A stretch of 64,000 nt of DNA from Thermonema lapsum (GCF_011761635.1 NZ_JAASRN010000001.1:186001-250000), one strand, 5' to 3'; shown: positions 52,798 through 62,409, numbered from the stretch's first letter. Notes: generated from the letters alone by a model not told the origin. Program-made: numbers and translations.

Positions 52798-54927
52798 ATG
52801 ATGAAATACCTTGTAAGTTTATGCTTATTAGCTGTGTTTTTCATGACAGCTTGTAGCTCACTAAAAAAAGCTGAAAGCCTATATGTAAAGGGGCAGTATG
52901 AGCCAGCTATTGAGCAACTGAAGAAAACAAAGGCAATTGACGGTAAGAAGGCAGTCCTACGCAATTTCTACTTGGCACAGTCTTACCGCAAATCCAACCG
53001 CCTGCATGAAGCCTTGCCCTACTACGAAAAGATATACAGCAAAGATATTCCCAAGCTCATAGACCCTGATGACCACCCCGACGACCCCATTTTTTACTAT
53101 GCCTTGGCGCTGAAAAATGCAGGTAAGTACGAAGAAGCCAAGCGGCAATTTGAATCTTATGTGCGCAAAGGCAAGAAAGTAGAATATGTAAAGCGTGCAC
53201 AGACTGAAATAGCAAATATAGAGCGTCTGCAGCGCCTCATGAAGGAAAAATCGTATTACGAAATAGAGAACTGCAGTGGCTTGAATTCGCCAGCTGCCGA
53301 GTTCTCGGTTTTGCCGCTCGCAAGCCGGGAATTGCTTGTGAGTGCCGCACGCAAAAAAAATATCTATGCTGCCAATGGGCAGCCTTTTACCGGCTTATAC
53401 AAGGTGGTGTTGACCGATACCTGTCAAGGCGAGTATCAAGTGTTTAGTCCTAATTTATTTACCGAGGGCATCAATGAGGCTACAGCCACTCTTTCACCCG
53501 ATGGCAAAACCCTGATTTTTGCACGGGGTAACCCGCAGCAAAAAAAGAATGCCAAAGGGCAAAAGAATGTCAAACTGTTTATATCGGAAAAAGTGAATGG
53601 CGAGTGGACTACCCCGCGCCTGCTGGAAGGGGTCAGCAGCAACGACGAAGAACGCTACTATGGCAAGCAGCTGCCAGATTCCAAGCCCCAGGCTTATGCG
53701 TGGGACTCGTCCCCGGCTTTCTCGCCCGATGGTGAACGCCTCTACTTTGCTTCCACTCGCGAATACGACGATTTCGGCAACCGCAACTTAGGTGGTAGCG
53801 ACCTGTTTTATGCTGTTCGCCTGCCCGATGGCAGTTGGGGTAAAGTACGCCATCTGGGTGATGAAATCAATACGCCCGGCAATGAGATGTTTCCTATGGT
53901 TTCTGCCGATGGAAAACTTTATTTCGCCTCTGACGGGCAACCCGGCTTTGGACAACTCGATGTATTTGTAGCTACCCGCTCAAAAGGTAAAATTACGGTG
54001 CGCAACTTGGGAACGCCAATCAATTCGCCCTACGATGACTTTGGAATGGTTTTCGATACCGATACTACCGGCTACTTTAGCTCGAACCGCCCAGAAGGCA
54101 AAGGCAGTGATGACATCTATCGCTTTATAGACCGCACCCCAAAAACCAAAATAGTACGTTACTATTTGGCAATACGCACTTTGGGCGTTGAGCTCAACGG
54201 CACCGAAATCCCCCTGCCCAATACACGTCTGCGTCTGCTCGACAAAAACGAGCAGTTGATTCGCCAGATGTACACCAACAGCAAGGGCTGGACCGACACC
54301 CTGCCCATCCCCGAAAATGCTGAATTTATTGTATTGGCAGACCAGTTGGAAAGCAAAAAGCAATACCTCACCGCACGGGAATTTTTCACCATGGCAGGGC
54401 GGAAAATACCCCAAGAACTGCTCGAAAAACCCGAAACCGATACCGTTCTGGTCTTCGAGGTGAGGCTCAAAGCTTTCGAGATAAACAAAACCCGTTTTGT
54501 GTACAATATCCTGTACGACTATAACAAATGGAACATACGTCCCGATGCTGCAGCTGTATTGGACCGCATCGTTACCTTCTTGCGCGACAACCCCGACGTA
54601 ACCGTAGAACTACGCTCGCACACCGACTCGCGTGGCACCTATGCCGACAATGAAATATTGGCACAAAACCGTGCACAGGCTGCTGTGGATTATATCGTAT
54701 CGAAGGGCATAGACCGAGAGCGCCTCAAACCCAGTGGTTATGGAGAGCGGGAACCCCGTGTGATAGATGCAGACTTGGCAGCACGTTATCCTTTCCTTAA
54801 AGAAGGGGATGTACTGAACGATGAATTCATTTACAGCTTCCCCGATGAAGAAACACGGGAGCTGCTGCATCAGCTGAACCGCCGCACTGAAATCATTATC
54901 ACGGGGGTTATCAATGTCAGACAGTAG
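52798..54927 (+). CDS. PorE-like lipoprotein with TPR, PD40, regulatory and OmpA domains
   Basis: 709 residues from the ATG at 52798 (the frame opens at 52642, inside aat). Lipoprotein signal FMTAC near 15-19. Then TPR-like helices (about 25-150, with SLYVKGQYEPAIEQLKKTK), PD40 repeats (about 175-440: AFSPDGERLYFASTRE, PMVSADGKLYFASDGQPG), a carboxypeptidase regulatory-like domain, and a C-terminal OmpA domain with LRSHTDSRGTYADNEILAQNRAQAA and GYGEREP. This order matches PorE of T9SS, an OmpA-type peptidoglycan-binding lipoprotein; other OmpA/PD40 proteins share the layout. Secreted T9SS substrates in the window support it. Confidence 0.75.
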   Translation: MMKYLVSLCLLAVFFMTACSSLKKAESLYVKGQYEPAIEQLKKTKAIDGKKAVLRNFYLAQSYRKSNRLHEALPYYEKIYSKDIPKLIDPDDHPDDPIFYYALALKNAGKYEEAKRQFESYVRKGKKVEYVKRAQTEIANIERLQRLMKEKSYYEIENCSGLNSPAAEFSVLPLASRELLVSAARKKNIYAANGQPFTGLYKVVLTDTCQGEYQVFSPNLFTEGINEATATLSPDGKTLIFARGNPQQKKNAKGQKNVKLFISEKVNGEWTTPRLLEGVSSNDEERYYGKQLPDSKPQAYAWDSSPAFSPDGERLYFASTREYDDFGNRNLGGSDLFYAVRLPDGSWGKVRHLGDEINTPGNEMFPMVSADGKLYFASDGQPGFGQLDVFVATRSKGKITVRNLGTPINSPYDDFGMVFDTDTTGYFSSNRPEGKGSDDIYRFIDRTPKTKIVRYYLAIRTLGVELNGTEIPLPNTRLRLLDKNEQLIRQMYTNSKGWTDTLPIPENAEFIVLADQLESKKQYLTAREFFTMAGRKIPQELLEKPETDTVLVFEVRLKAFEINKTRFVYNILYDYNKWNIRPDAAAVLDRIVTFLRDNPDVTVELRSHTDSRGTYADNEILAQNRAQAAVDYIVSKGIDRERLKPSGYGEREPRVIDADLAARYPFLKEGDVLNDEFIYSFPDEETRELLHQLNRRTEIIITGVINVRQ

Positions 54928-54985
54928 CTGGGTATCATTTTTGATGTAGAATACCAAGTGATTTAGGATATGAATCAAAAATGTT

Positions 54986-57184
54986 ATGAAAAATATTGTA
55001 AAGCTTCTGTTTGGGATACTATGCATGAGTGTCGGCGCTGCTTATGCACAAACGCCCTATTGGCATCAGATACAGGCGAGAACACTTGATTTGCCCGCTT
55101 CGGCGCAGCGCGTGCTTTACCCCGAAGAGTACGCCCTGTTCAAACTGGATACATCTCGTTTCTTGAACGAAGCCCAAAAAGTGCCTCAAGAGGTAGCCCG
55201 GACGGCATCGCAGGGGGCTATCCTTGTTTTACCCATGCCCGACGGGAGTCTGCAACGCTTCCGTGTATATGAGTCGCCAGTGATGGAGCCTGCTTTGGCT
55301 AACAAATATCCTGCTATTAAAACCTACGTAGCAAAAGGAATAGATGACCCCACTGCCACCGCTCGTTTGGGCTGGACTCCTACCAAAGGCTTTCATGCCA
55401 TTATTCGCTCGGCAAAGGGAACTGTTTATATTGACCCTTATGCGCAAGGGCAGAAAGAGTACTACATGGCTTATTATCGTAGCAAGCTGCTTCTTACTAA
55501 GAACTTCTCTTGTGAAGTGGAAGGTTTTAAAAAACATACGGAAGACCTACAGCAGGAGCGTGCAGAGCGGCTGGTGTCCGGCGATAAATTGCGCACCTAT
55601 CGTTTGGCCTTGGCAGCCACTGGCGAATACACACAACACCATGGAGGAAGTGTGCAGGGAGCCCTCGATGCTATGGTTACTACCATCAACCGAGTCAACG
55701 AAATTTATGAGCAAGACTTAGCAGTACGTTTGGTGTTGATTGGAAATACCGACCAGCTGATTTATACCAACCCAAACACCGACCCTTACTCTAACGATGA
55801 CGGATTGGCAATGCTTAGTCAAAACCAAAGCAACATAGATGCTGTCATAGGCAATGCCAACTACGACATAGGGCATGTGTTTAGCACCGGCGGGGGAGGC
55901 ATTGCCGGCTTGGGAGTCATTTGCCGTTCTGGACGAAAAGCCCGTGGCGTAACCGGCAGCTTTCCGCCCCAAGGAGACCCTTTTGATATAGACTACGTAT
56001 GCCATGAGATTGGACACCAGTTCGGGGCAAACCATACTTTCAATGCAGAGGTGGGCTCCTGTGCAGGTAACAAGGTCGATAATGCTGCTTATGAGCCTTG
56101 GAGTGGTTCTACCATCATGGCTTATGCGGGTATTTGTGCCCCCTTCAACATTCAACCCAACTCTGACCCGTACTTCCATGTGCACAGCATACAAGAGATT
56201 CAATCAACCATTGCAAGTTCTTCTTGTGCTACTGTCCAAACGGTGAACAACACAGCCCCGGTAGTGAGTGTGTCCACCATTACCTACACCATACCCCGTT
56301 CTACTCCTTTCTTTTTGACTGGTACTGCTACCGACAACGAAGACAGAGGTTTGACTTACTGCTGGGAGGAATACGACCTTGAAAAAAACGGACTTCCACC
56401 TTTGTTTAGAAGCTACCCGCCCACTACCGTTGGCGCCCGTGTGTTTCCGGCTTGGAATCGCATTTTAAGTAACACAAACCAAGAGCCAGAGCTGCTGCCT
56501 TCAACAAGCAGAGCCATGAACTTCCGCCTCACTGTGCGCGACAATCATCCTGGGGCTGGTGGGGTTAGCTATAAAGACCTGAGGGTGAATGTAACCGCTA
56601 CTGCGGGTCCTTTTCGCGTTACTTACCCCAATTCTGCTTCTGTTACTTGGAACGAAGGGCAAGCGGTAACGGTTACTTGGGACGTTGCCAATACTAACCT
56701 TAGCCCGGTGAATTGTCAAGCCGTAGATATCTATTTGTCTAAAGATGGAGGGGCTACCTTCCCCAGCACCTTGAAGTTGGCATCTGCTGTGCCCAATACA
56801 GGTAGTTATACCTTTACTTGCCCTGCAGTAAGCACGTCGCAAGCGCGCATCATGGTGGTGGCAGCCGACAATATCTTTTTCGACATAAGCGATAACAACT
56901 TTACCATATTTTCGAATGTGGTGACGGCGCCAGATGAAAAACTGCAAGAGGAAATAGCCGTTTATCCGAATCCAAGCCATGGAATTTATGTTATCAAAGT
57001 GCCGGCAGAATTAAAAGGCGCCCGGGCGCGTGTGTTTAGTGCTCTGGGCAAGGAGGTAACAGTTTCGGTGATAGCCCAAGAAAGCGTGGAACTTGATTTG
57101 CAACACTTGCCGGCGGGGGTATATGTGCTAACTATTCAAACAGAGCGCGCACAAATACAAAAACGCTTGATTAAAGAACGTTAA
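54986..57184 (+). CDS. Secreted M12-type (reprolysin-like) metalloprotease with T9SS tail
   Basis: 732 residues. Signal peptide, propeptide (about 20-195), then a catalytic domain starting at YRLALAATGEYTQHHGG. The zinc site CHEIGHQFGANHTF has His340, Glu341, His344 and His350, with GSTIMAYAGIC as the Met-turn. Fibronectin-like repeats follow. The C-terminus (about 655-732) begins VYPNPSHGIYVIKV and ends IQKRLIKER, a T9SS type A tail. It follows the PorE-like gene on the same strand at 58 bp. Confidence 0.92.
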   Translation: MKNIVKLLFGILCMSVGAAYAQTPYWHQIQARTLDLPASAQRVLYPEEYALFKLDTSRFLNEAQKVPQEVARTASQGAILVLPMPDGSLQRFRVYESPVMEPALANKYPAIKTYVAKGIDDPTATARLGWTPTKGFHAIIRSAKGTVYIDPYAQGQKEYYMAYYRSKLLLTKNFSCEVEGFKKHTEDLQQERAERLVSGDKLRTYRLALAATGEYTQHHGGSVQGALDAMVTTINRVNEIYEQDLAVRLVLIGNTDQLIYTNPNTDPYSNDDGLAMLSQNQSNIDAVIGNANYDIGHVFSTGGGGIAGLGVICRSGRKARGVTGSFPPQGDPFDIDYVCHEIGHQFGANHTFNAEVGSCAGNKVDNAAYEPWSGSTIMAYAGICAPFNIQPNSDPYFHVHSIQEIQSTIASSSCATVQTVNNTAPVVSVSTITYTIPRSTPFFLTGTATDNEDRGLTYCWEEYDLEKNGLPPLFRSYPPTTVGARVFPAWNRILSNTNQEPELLPSTSRAMNFRLTVRDNHPGAGGVSYKDLRVNVTATAGPFRVTYPNSASVTWNEGQAVTVTWDVANTNLSPVNCQAVDIYLSKDGGATFPSTLKLASAVPNTGSYTFTCPAVSTSQARIMVVAADNIFFDISDNNFTIFSNVVTAPDEKLQEEIAVYPNPSHGIYVIKVPAELKGARARVFSALGKEVTVSVIAQESVELDLQHLPAGVYVLTIQTERAQIQKRLIKER

Positions 57185-57203
57185 AAAATTAACAGCTAAA
57201 TCT

Positions 57204-57692
57204 ATGGCAAGTTGGATAGACAAAACGGAGAACTTTTTTCAAGGCTTAAAAAGGCTTTCGCCCGAAACTAAGTACGAACTTGGCAACGCACTGCTCATTG
57301 CCGGCATTTGTAGCATATTTTTGCTTAGCTCTTACCCGGGTATATGGATTTCAATGCTTATTGTGGGAGGGCTCATAAAAAGACGCTTTCGCTGGGTGAA
57401 GAAGCAGCGCCGTGATTTGGGCTTTAACCTCAATAAATTGAAAAAAGGAGTACTTTCCGATGAACAAATTGTGCGCTTTGCCCGTATAAAGGGAGGCGTA
57501 ATTACACCTGCCGAGCTTGCCTTGGAAACCTCGCTGACTGTAGAAGAAGCCGAAGAGCGTTTGATGAAATTGCACAGCAAGGGCTTCAATGAGATAAAAG
57601 TAAGCGACAAAGGATTTGTTGTATATGATTTCCACCACGTTTTACCTTCCTTAAATGATAAAATAAATGCAAAAAAATTGGATTTGCTTTGA
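57204..57692 (+). CDS. Uncharacterised membrane protein with winged-helix-like C-terminus
   Basis: 162 residues. Two hydrophobic helices (about 27-43 and 46-58) follow a short polar N-terminus. The remainder (LSDEQIVRFARIKGGVITPAELALETSLTVEEAEERLMKLHSKGF) reads as a winged-helix/HTH fold facing the cytoplasm. No family recognised. It is 19 bp after the M12 protease and overlaps the MATE gene by 4 bp, so it is part of a transcription unit with it. Confidence 0.65.
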   Translation: MASWIDKTENFFQGLKRLSPETKYELGNALLIAGICSIFLLSSYPGIWISMLIVGGLIKRRFRWVKKQRRDLGFNLNKLKKGVLSDEQIVRFARIKGGVITPAELALETSLTVEEAEERLMKLHSKGFNEIKVSDKGFVVYDFHHVLPSLNDKINAKKLDLL

Positions 57693-59122
57693 ACCGTAAC
57701 ACTTGGCAAGAGTTACTCGTCGAACTTCGCAAGATGGTTTCATTGAGTATGCCCATCATCATTGCGCAAATAGGCAGTGTGTTTATGGGCATCATTGACA
57801 ATATGATGGTTGGTGACTTGGGGGAAGTGCCATTAGCAGCCGCCGGAGTAGCCAATCCTATTTTTTTCTTGCTTGCCAGCATAGGTATCGGCATTTTTTC
57901 TGCCATTTCGCCTTTGGTAGCGAAGGAATACAGCGAAACCGGCAGCAAAAAGAAATGTGGGTATATCCTTTTTGCCGGCATGAAGTTGTCTATTGTGGTG
58001 GGGGCATTGATTACTGCTGCTCTGCTGCTGATTGCTGCCAACTTCGATATTTTCCGTCAAAGTAAAGAGGTAGAGATAGAAGCTCGCCCTTACCTGCAGG
58101 TGATAGCTACCTCTGCAGTACCCATGATGTTCTTTTTGGCAGTAAAGCATTTTAGCGACGGGCTTTCCATTGTATGGCCTGCCATGATTATTACCATTGT
58201 GGGGTTGGTAGCCAACGTATTTGGCAATTGGGTGCTTATTTATGGCAACTTGGGTTTCTCGCCTATGGGCTTGTATGGTTCGGGCTTGTCCACCCTTATA
58301 GCGCGGGTACTCATGGCTTGCCTCATGATAGTGTATGTACTTGAATCAAAACACTTCCGCGACTATATACCCAATATATTGAAGCCCGTGCCCACCCGCG
58401 AGTGGAGCCGTCGTATTTTGCGCTTGGGCTTGCCCAGCGGCATGCAATATTTCTTTGAATTGGGAGCTTTTACCGGTGCTGCCATCTTAGCCGGCTGGAT
58501 TGGGGTTACCTCTTTGGCTGCCCATAACGTAATTTTTAGCATCGCTACCTTTACTTATATGGTGGCTGCAGGAGTTTCGTTTGCCGGTGCCATACGTGTG
58601 GGCATTCAGGCAGGAAAACAATCCTATTATAAAGTACGGGTTGCCGGCTTTGCCAGCATATTGCTGGTGAGTATACTGATGCTGGTGAGTGCTTCACTGC
58701 TTATATTGTTTGCAGAACCAGTCATCAGACTCTACACGCATGAGCAAGAAGTAGTAGAGTTTGCTTCGGCTGTTATTTTCATATTTATGTTTTATCAGCT
58801 GTTCGATGGCATTCAGGCGGTAGGGGTCGGCATTTTACGGGGAATTTTTGATGTAAATGTGCCTACTTTTATTACTATTTTTGCTTATTGGGTAGTTTGC
58901 TTGCCGGTAGCTTGCTTGTTAGCCAATAAAATAGATTGGATAACAGTGCTTTCATGGGCGGGCGAAATCCTTCCACCTGCTGAGGTCAATAAGTACCGCC
59001 TGATGGGGCTTTGGATTGGGCTTACCGCCGGCTTGGGGGTTTCGGCTACTCTACTGACCGCCCGCTTTTATCTGCTGACGCGTGAAGATTACCTACCGTT
59101 GATAGAAAAAAAGACCGTTTGA
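57689..59122 (+). CDS. MATE family efflux transporter
   Basis: 477 residues and twelve helices in two halves. VSLSMPIIIAQIGSVFMGIIDNMMVGDLG, APLAAAGVANPIFFL-type start and the second-half start SGMQYFFELGAF are typical of NorM-like MATE transporters. It should export cationic compounds using H+ or Na+. The start is a TTG at 57689 overlapping the previous stop (TTGA); an ATG at 57734 would cut into the first helix. It is coupled to the winged-helix-like gene. Confidence 0.93.
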   Translation: MNRNTWQELLVELRKMVSLSMPIIIAQIGSVFMGIIDNMMVGDLGEVPLAAAGVANPIFFLLASIGIGIFSAISPLVAKEYSETGSKKKCGYILFAGMKLSIVVGALITAALLLIAANFDIFRQSKEVEIEARPYLQVIATSAVPMMFFLAVKHFSDGLSIVWPAMIITIVGLVANVFGNWVLIYGNLGFSPMGLYGSGLSTLIARVLMACLMIVYVLESKHFRDYIPNILKPVPTREWSRRILRLGLPSGMQYFFELGAFTGAAILAGWIGVTSLAAHNVIFSIATFTYMVAAGVSFAGAIRVGIQAGKQSYYKVRVAGFASILLVSILMLVSASLLILFAEPVIRLYTHEQEVVEFASAVIFIFMFYQLFDGIQAVGVGILRGIFDVNVPTFITIFAYWVVCLPVACLLANKIDWITVLSWAGEILPPAEVNKYRLMGLWIGLTAGLGVSATLLTARFYLLTREDYLPLIEKKTV

Positions 59123-59268
59123 ATGCATCGGAAGTAAGCAACCCGAGAACCTTGATTTTTAGTTATGCCATAAAATCTTACACTATTGTCTTTGGCGCGG
59201 CTTGATTCCTGCTTGCTTTTTTTAGAAATTATGGCATCACACAAAATGCACATACAAAAGCTGCGCTT

Positions 59269-60942
59269 ATGATACATCGTTTACTTCTTTTGCCCTTATT
59301 GTTGCTTGTTGCCATGGTGATGATGTCTTGTGAAAAAAAACATCAAGACACACGTCGTGAGAAGGTAGATATGCTGGTGGTGAATGCCACTATTTACACG
59401 GTCGATTCGGCTTTTGCAGTGGCAGAGGCGATGGCTGTTAAAAACGGTTTGATTGTGGCTACGGGCAGCCGAAAAGATTTGGAGCAACGCTATGATGCGC
59501 AAAATGTTTATGATGCTGGAGGACATTTTATCTTTCCGGGCTTTTATGATGCCCACTGTCATTTTGTAGGCTATGCTCAAACACTTGCACAAGCCGACTT
59601 GGTAGGTACCACTTCGCCGGACGAGGTCATTGCACGCCTGAAAGCCTTCAGAGAGCAAAACTCCGGTTTGTCTTGGTTGCTGGGGCGGGGCTGGGACCAA
59701 AACGATTGGGAAAGCAAAGCTTTTCCCGACCGTCGTTTGTTGGATGAGGCTTTTCCAGATATACCTGTATTTCTGACCCGTATTGACGGGCATGCGGCTT
59801 GGGTCAATACCAAAGCGCTGCAAGAAGCTGGTTTGCTGCAAGCCAAGAAAGTGGAAGGGGGAAGTGTGCGCTTACGCCCCGATGGCAGCCCATCCGGCAT
59901 TTTGATAGACAATGCCATGGACTTGGTAAAGCGCCAAATTCCCCCCATGAGCCGCGAGTCGCTTACTAAGTTGCTTATGAAGGCAGAGCAAAATTGCTTT
60001 TCGGTAGGACTTACTACTCTGAGTGATGCCGGTTTGCCTTTGGAGCATATTCTTCTGTTAGACAGCCTGCATAAGGCAGGTAGCCTGCGTATGCGTTTGT
60101 ATGTGATGGCAAGTGCCACGCCAGAAAACTTGGCTTTCTTTCAAAAAAACGGACGCATAAAGACGGACCGCCTGCATGTGCGTAGTTTTAAGATTTATGC
60201 AGACGGTGCTTTGGGCTCGCGGGGCGCCTTTTTGTTGGAGCCTTACCACGATGCACCTACCGAACGGGGCTTTTTACTAAAGAGCGAGGCGGCACTCGAC
60301 AGCCTCTATTCCCAGATAGCAGCTATGGACTTCCAAGCCAACACACACTGCATTGGCGATGCTGCCAACCGTACGGTCTTGCGCCTGTATGCCAAATATT
60401 TGAAAGGGGGGGAACGCTGGCGCATAGAACATGCCCAAGTGGTGCAGCCCCAAGACCTGTCTTATTTTCGTACCCATGGCATCATCCCTTCGGTGCAGCC
60501 TACGCATGCCACTTCCGATATGTATTGGGCAGAGAATCGCCTCGGAAAAGAGCGAATTGCCTATGCCTACGCCTATAAGAACCTGCTCGAAGCCGCCGGT
60601 TTGCTGGCACTGGGCACCGACTTCCCCGTTGAGCAAATCAGCCCTTTCTTGACTTTTTACGCGGCTTTGAGTCGTAAAGACTTGAACGGCTTCCCGCCCG
60701 AAGGCTTTTTGCCCGAGCAGGCATTGAGCCGTCGCGACATACTGAAAGGAATGACCATCTGGGCTGCCTATGCCAATTTTGAAGAGAAAGAAAGAGGGAG
60801 TTTGGAAGCCGGAAAACAAGCCGATTTTATCGTGGTGGACCGTGATTTGATGAAGGTAGAAGTAGCGGCTATCCCGGAAGCAAAGGTGCTGGCTACTTTT
60901 ATTGCCGGTGAGCAAGTGTATGATGCTAAGGGAAAAAAATAA
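59269..60942 (+). CDS. YtcJ-type amidohydrolase lipoprotein
   Basis: 557 residues. Signal with lipobox VMMSC near 17-21. Amidohydrolase-3 core: FPGFYDAHCHFVGYA near 89-103 (metal His residues), GRGWDQNDWESKAFPDRRLLDEAFPD, ARIDGHAAWVNTKAL-type region, KIYADGALGSRGAFLLEPY, and HCIGDAANR. The C-terminus LEAGKQADFIVVDRDLM is typical. The substrate is unknown. Located at the outer envelope by the lipobox. 146 bp after the MATE gene. Confidence 0.88.
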   Translation: MIHRLLLLPLLLLVAMVMMSCEKKHQDTRREKVDMLVVNATIYTVDSAFAVAEAMAVKNGLIVATGSRKDLEQRYDAQNVYDAGGHFIFPGFYDAHCHFVGYAQTLAQADLVGTTSPDEVIARLKAFREQNSGLSWLLGRGWDQNDWESKAFPDRRLLDEAFPDIPVFLTRIDGHAAWVNTKALQEAGLLQAKKVEGGSVRLRPDGSPSGILIDNAMDLVKRQIPPMSRESLTKLLMKAEQNCFSVGLTTLSDAGLPLEHILLLDSLHKAGSLRMRLYVMASATPENLAFFQKNGRIKTDRLHVRSFKIYADGALGSRGAFLLEPYHDAPTERGFLLKSEAALDSLYSQIAAMDFQANTHCIGDAANRTVLRLYAKYLKGGERWRIEHAQVVQPQDLSYFRTHGIIPSVQPTHATSDMYWAENRLGKERIAYAYAYKNLLEAAGLLALGTDFPVEQISPFLTFYAALSRKDLNGFPPEGFLPEQALSRRDILKGMTIWAAYANFEEKERGSLEAGKQADFIVVDRDLMKVEVAAIPEAKVLATFIAGEQVYDAKGKK

Positions 60943-60952
60943 AGACTTGTAG

Positions 60953-61279
60953 TCAGGAGAGTAAAGACCGCAAGCGTTGCCACCACCGTTTGAATGGCGC
61001 ATGTTGTGTTTGACGAGACAGCAGCAGGCGCATTTCTTCCACCTCTGCCAACAGGGCTTTGTGTTCTTCCTTCAGCTTTTCGTGGCGTGTTTTAAGACGT
61101 TTATATTTGGCTTCGCTGCGTCGGTAAAGGGCTTCCCACTCATGAGCATCGGTAGCTTCTTTTACAGCAGCCATAAAGGCGCTATGCGAATAGTAGCGCT
61201 CTTCGTTGCATACGATACAACGCTGGTCGTTGTCGAAGTTATACGTTTCACAGTGAATGCAAATCCAACCCATAAGCAT
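60953..61279 (-). CDS. Small RanBP2-type zinc-finger, coiled-coil protein
   Basis: 108 residues from the ATG at 61279 (the frame opens at 61297, but a promoter -7 box overlaps that start; 61273 is also possible). The N-terminus WICIHCETYNFDNDQRCIVC fits W-x-C-x2-C-x3-N-x6-C-x2-C, the RanBP2 zinc-finger pattern, rare in bacteria. A coiled coil (KYKRLKTRHEKLKEEHKALLAEVEEM) and a basic C-terminus (FKRWWQRLRSLLS) follow. Function unknown. It is convergent with the amidohydrolase gene. Confidence 0.75.
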   Translation of the reverse strand: MLMGWICIHCETYNFDNDQRCIVCNEERYYSHSAFMAAVKEATDAHEWEALYRRSEAKYKRLKTRHEKLKEEHKALLAEVEEMRLLLSRQTQHAPFKRWWQRLRSLLS

Positions 61280-61294
61280 GATTACGCCTGACAT

Positions 61295-61302
61295 CAAAAA
61301 TA
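61295..61302 (-). promoter_or_regulatory. -7 element of the zinc-finger gene
   Basis: On the minus strand TATTTTTG, a full TAnnTTTG match, 15 bases before the ATG at 61279. A near match TTTC lies 21 bases upstream. It rules out the TTG start at 61297. Confidence 0.5.
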
Positions 61303-61627
61303 CAATAAATATTTTCTTGCATGGAAACAGATATGCTTGCCGTTTGTCGCAAACTTTCGGGAGAGCCTTGTTCTGATAAATGATAGCTTGACTAAACGAA
61401 AAACTTCATAAAGTGTATGTAGTCAATAATATACGCCAAAAGACTTTTGTTGCTGCTGATGAAATCAACTGCAACAGCTCAACCGTAGGACATGCCACAT
61501 GGCGGTGAGGTAGTCAAGGAGCTTGAAATACAAATATTTGACAATAGCGCTAACTACAAGGTGGAGTACCAGCAGTTGTCGAAAAGTTTATATTTTTGCA
61601 CCCTACGTAAGTAAAACTATCTCAATC
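61303..61627. other. Intergenic stretch before the nucleotidase-domain gene
   Basis: 325 bases without a supported gene. At 61591-61598 a TATTTTTG (-7 consensus) precedes the next gene's ATG by 29 bases. A short frame reading HGGEVVKELEIQIFDNSANY is not recognised and may be a remnant. Confidence 0.4.
61591..61598 (+). promoter_or_regulatory. Probable -7 promoter element of the nucleotidase-domain gene
   Basis: TATTTTTG, 29 bases before the ATG at 61628; no good TTTG at the usual spacing. Together with the distance it excludes the upstream TTG at 61523 as the start. Confidence 0.45.
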
Positions 61628-62383
61628 ATGAAAAAGTATGCGATGGTTCGCTACATGGCTTATGCCATGGTCGTGGCTTTGTTGTTGGGGGCTTGTCAAA
61701 AGCGCTTGCAGTATCAAAGCAAAGTAGAATTTATACCTATAAACAGCGAACTGCTTGCCGATGCGCATATCGATAGCATCATAGCACCCTATAAGCAGCG
61801 ATTGACAGCAGAGATTAGTCGTGTCCTTGCTTATTCAGATACAGCGGTGGACAGACCCAAAAGCAGCTACGAGCACCCCTTAGGAAATTTTACTGCCGAC
61901 CTGATGTTACAAAAAGCGCAGGCACTGCAGCCACAAGCATCTATCAGTGTCATCACCTTCGGAGGATTACGCACGGGCTTTCCGGCAGGGGCTGTTACCG
62001 TGGGCGATATGTTTGAACTGATGCCTTTTGAGAACGAGCTGGTGATACTTACCGTCGAGGGTAAAACCCTTGCCAAGCTTTTTGATTATATGATTCGTAA
62101 AAAAAATACAGCTTTGGGGGGCATACGCCTTGAAATAGCTGACGGCAAGGTGCGCAATGCATGGATTGCCGGAGAAGCATGGAATCCCAAGCATACCTAT
62201 CTGGTGGCTATTTCTGACTATCTGGCAAACGGTGGCGATGAGATGGACTTCTGGAAAGAAGCCAAGAAGCGTGAAGAAACGGGCTTGAAAATCAGGGATA
62301 TACTTATCGAAGGAGTAGAAAAAGCAGGTAAGCACAATGCCATTCATCTACATCTGGATGGTCGAGTGAAGTTGCTGGAGTAG
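61628..62383 (+). CDS. 5'-nucleotidase C-terminal domain lipoprotein
   Basis: 251 residues from the ATG at 61628. Lipoprotein signal LLGAC near 19-23. The rest matches only the UshA/5'-nucleotidase C-terminal domain: HPLGNFTADLMLQKA near 82-96, SVITFGGLRTGFPAGAVTVGDMFELMPFENELVILTVEG near 107-145, and VAISDYLANGGDEMDFW near 194-210, the substrate-binding part. The N-terminal metallophosphatase domain is absent. Bacteroidota often split the two into adjacent genes, but no phosphatase gene is adjacent here. Confidence 0.85.
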   Translation: MKKYAMVRYMAYAMVVALLLGACQKRLQYQSKVEFIPINSELLADAHIDSIIAPYKQRLTAEISRVLAYSDTAVDRPKSSYEHPLGNFTADLMLQKAQALQPQASISVITFGGLRTGFPAGAVTVGDMFELMPFENELVILTVEGKTLAKLFDYMIRKKNTALGGIRLEIADGKVRNAWIAGEAWNPKHTYLVAISDYLANGGDEMDFWKEAKKREETGLKIRDILIEGVEKAGKHNAIHLHLDGRVKLLE

Positions 62384-62409
62384 TGCCGTCGCAAAAGTTT
62401 ATTGCCAAA

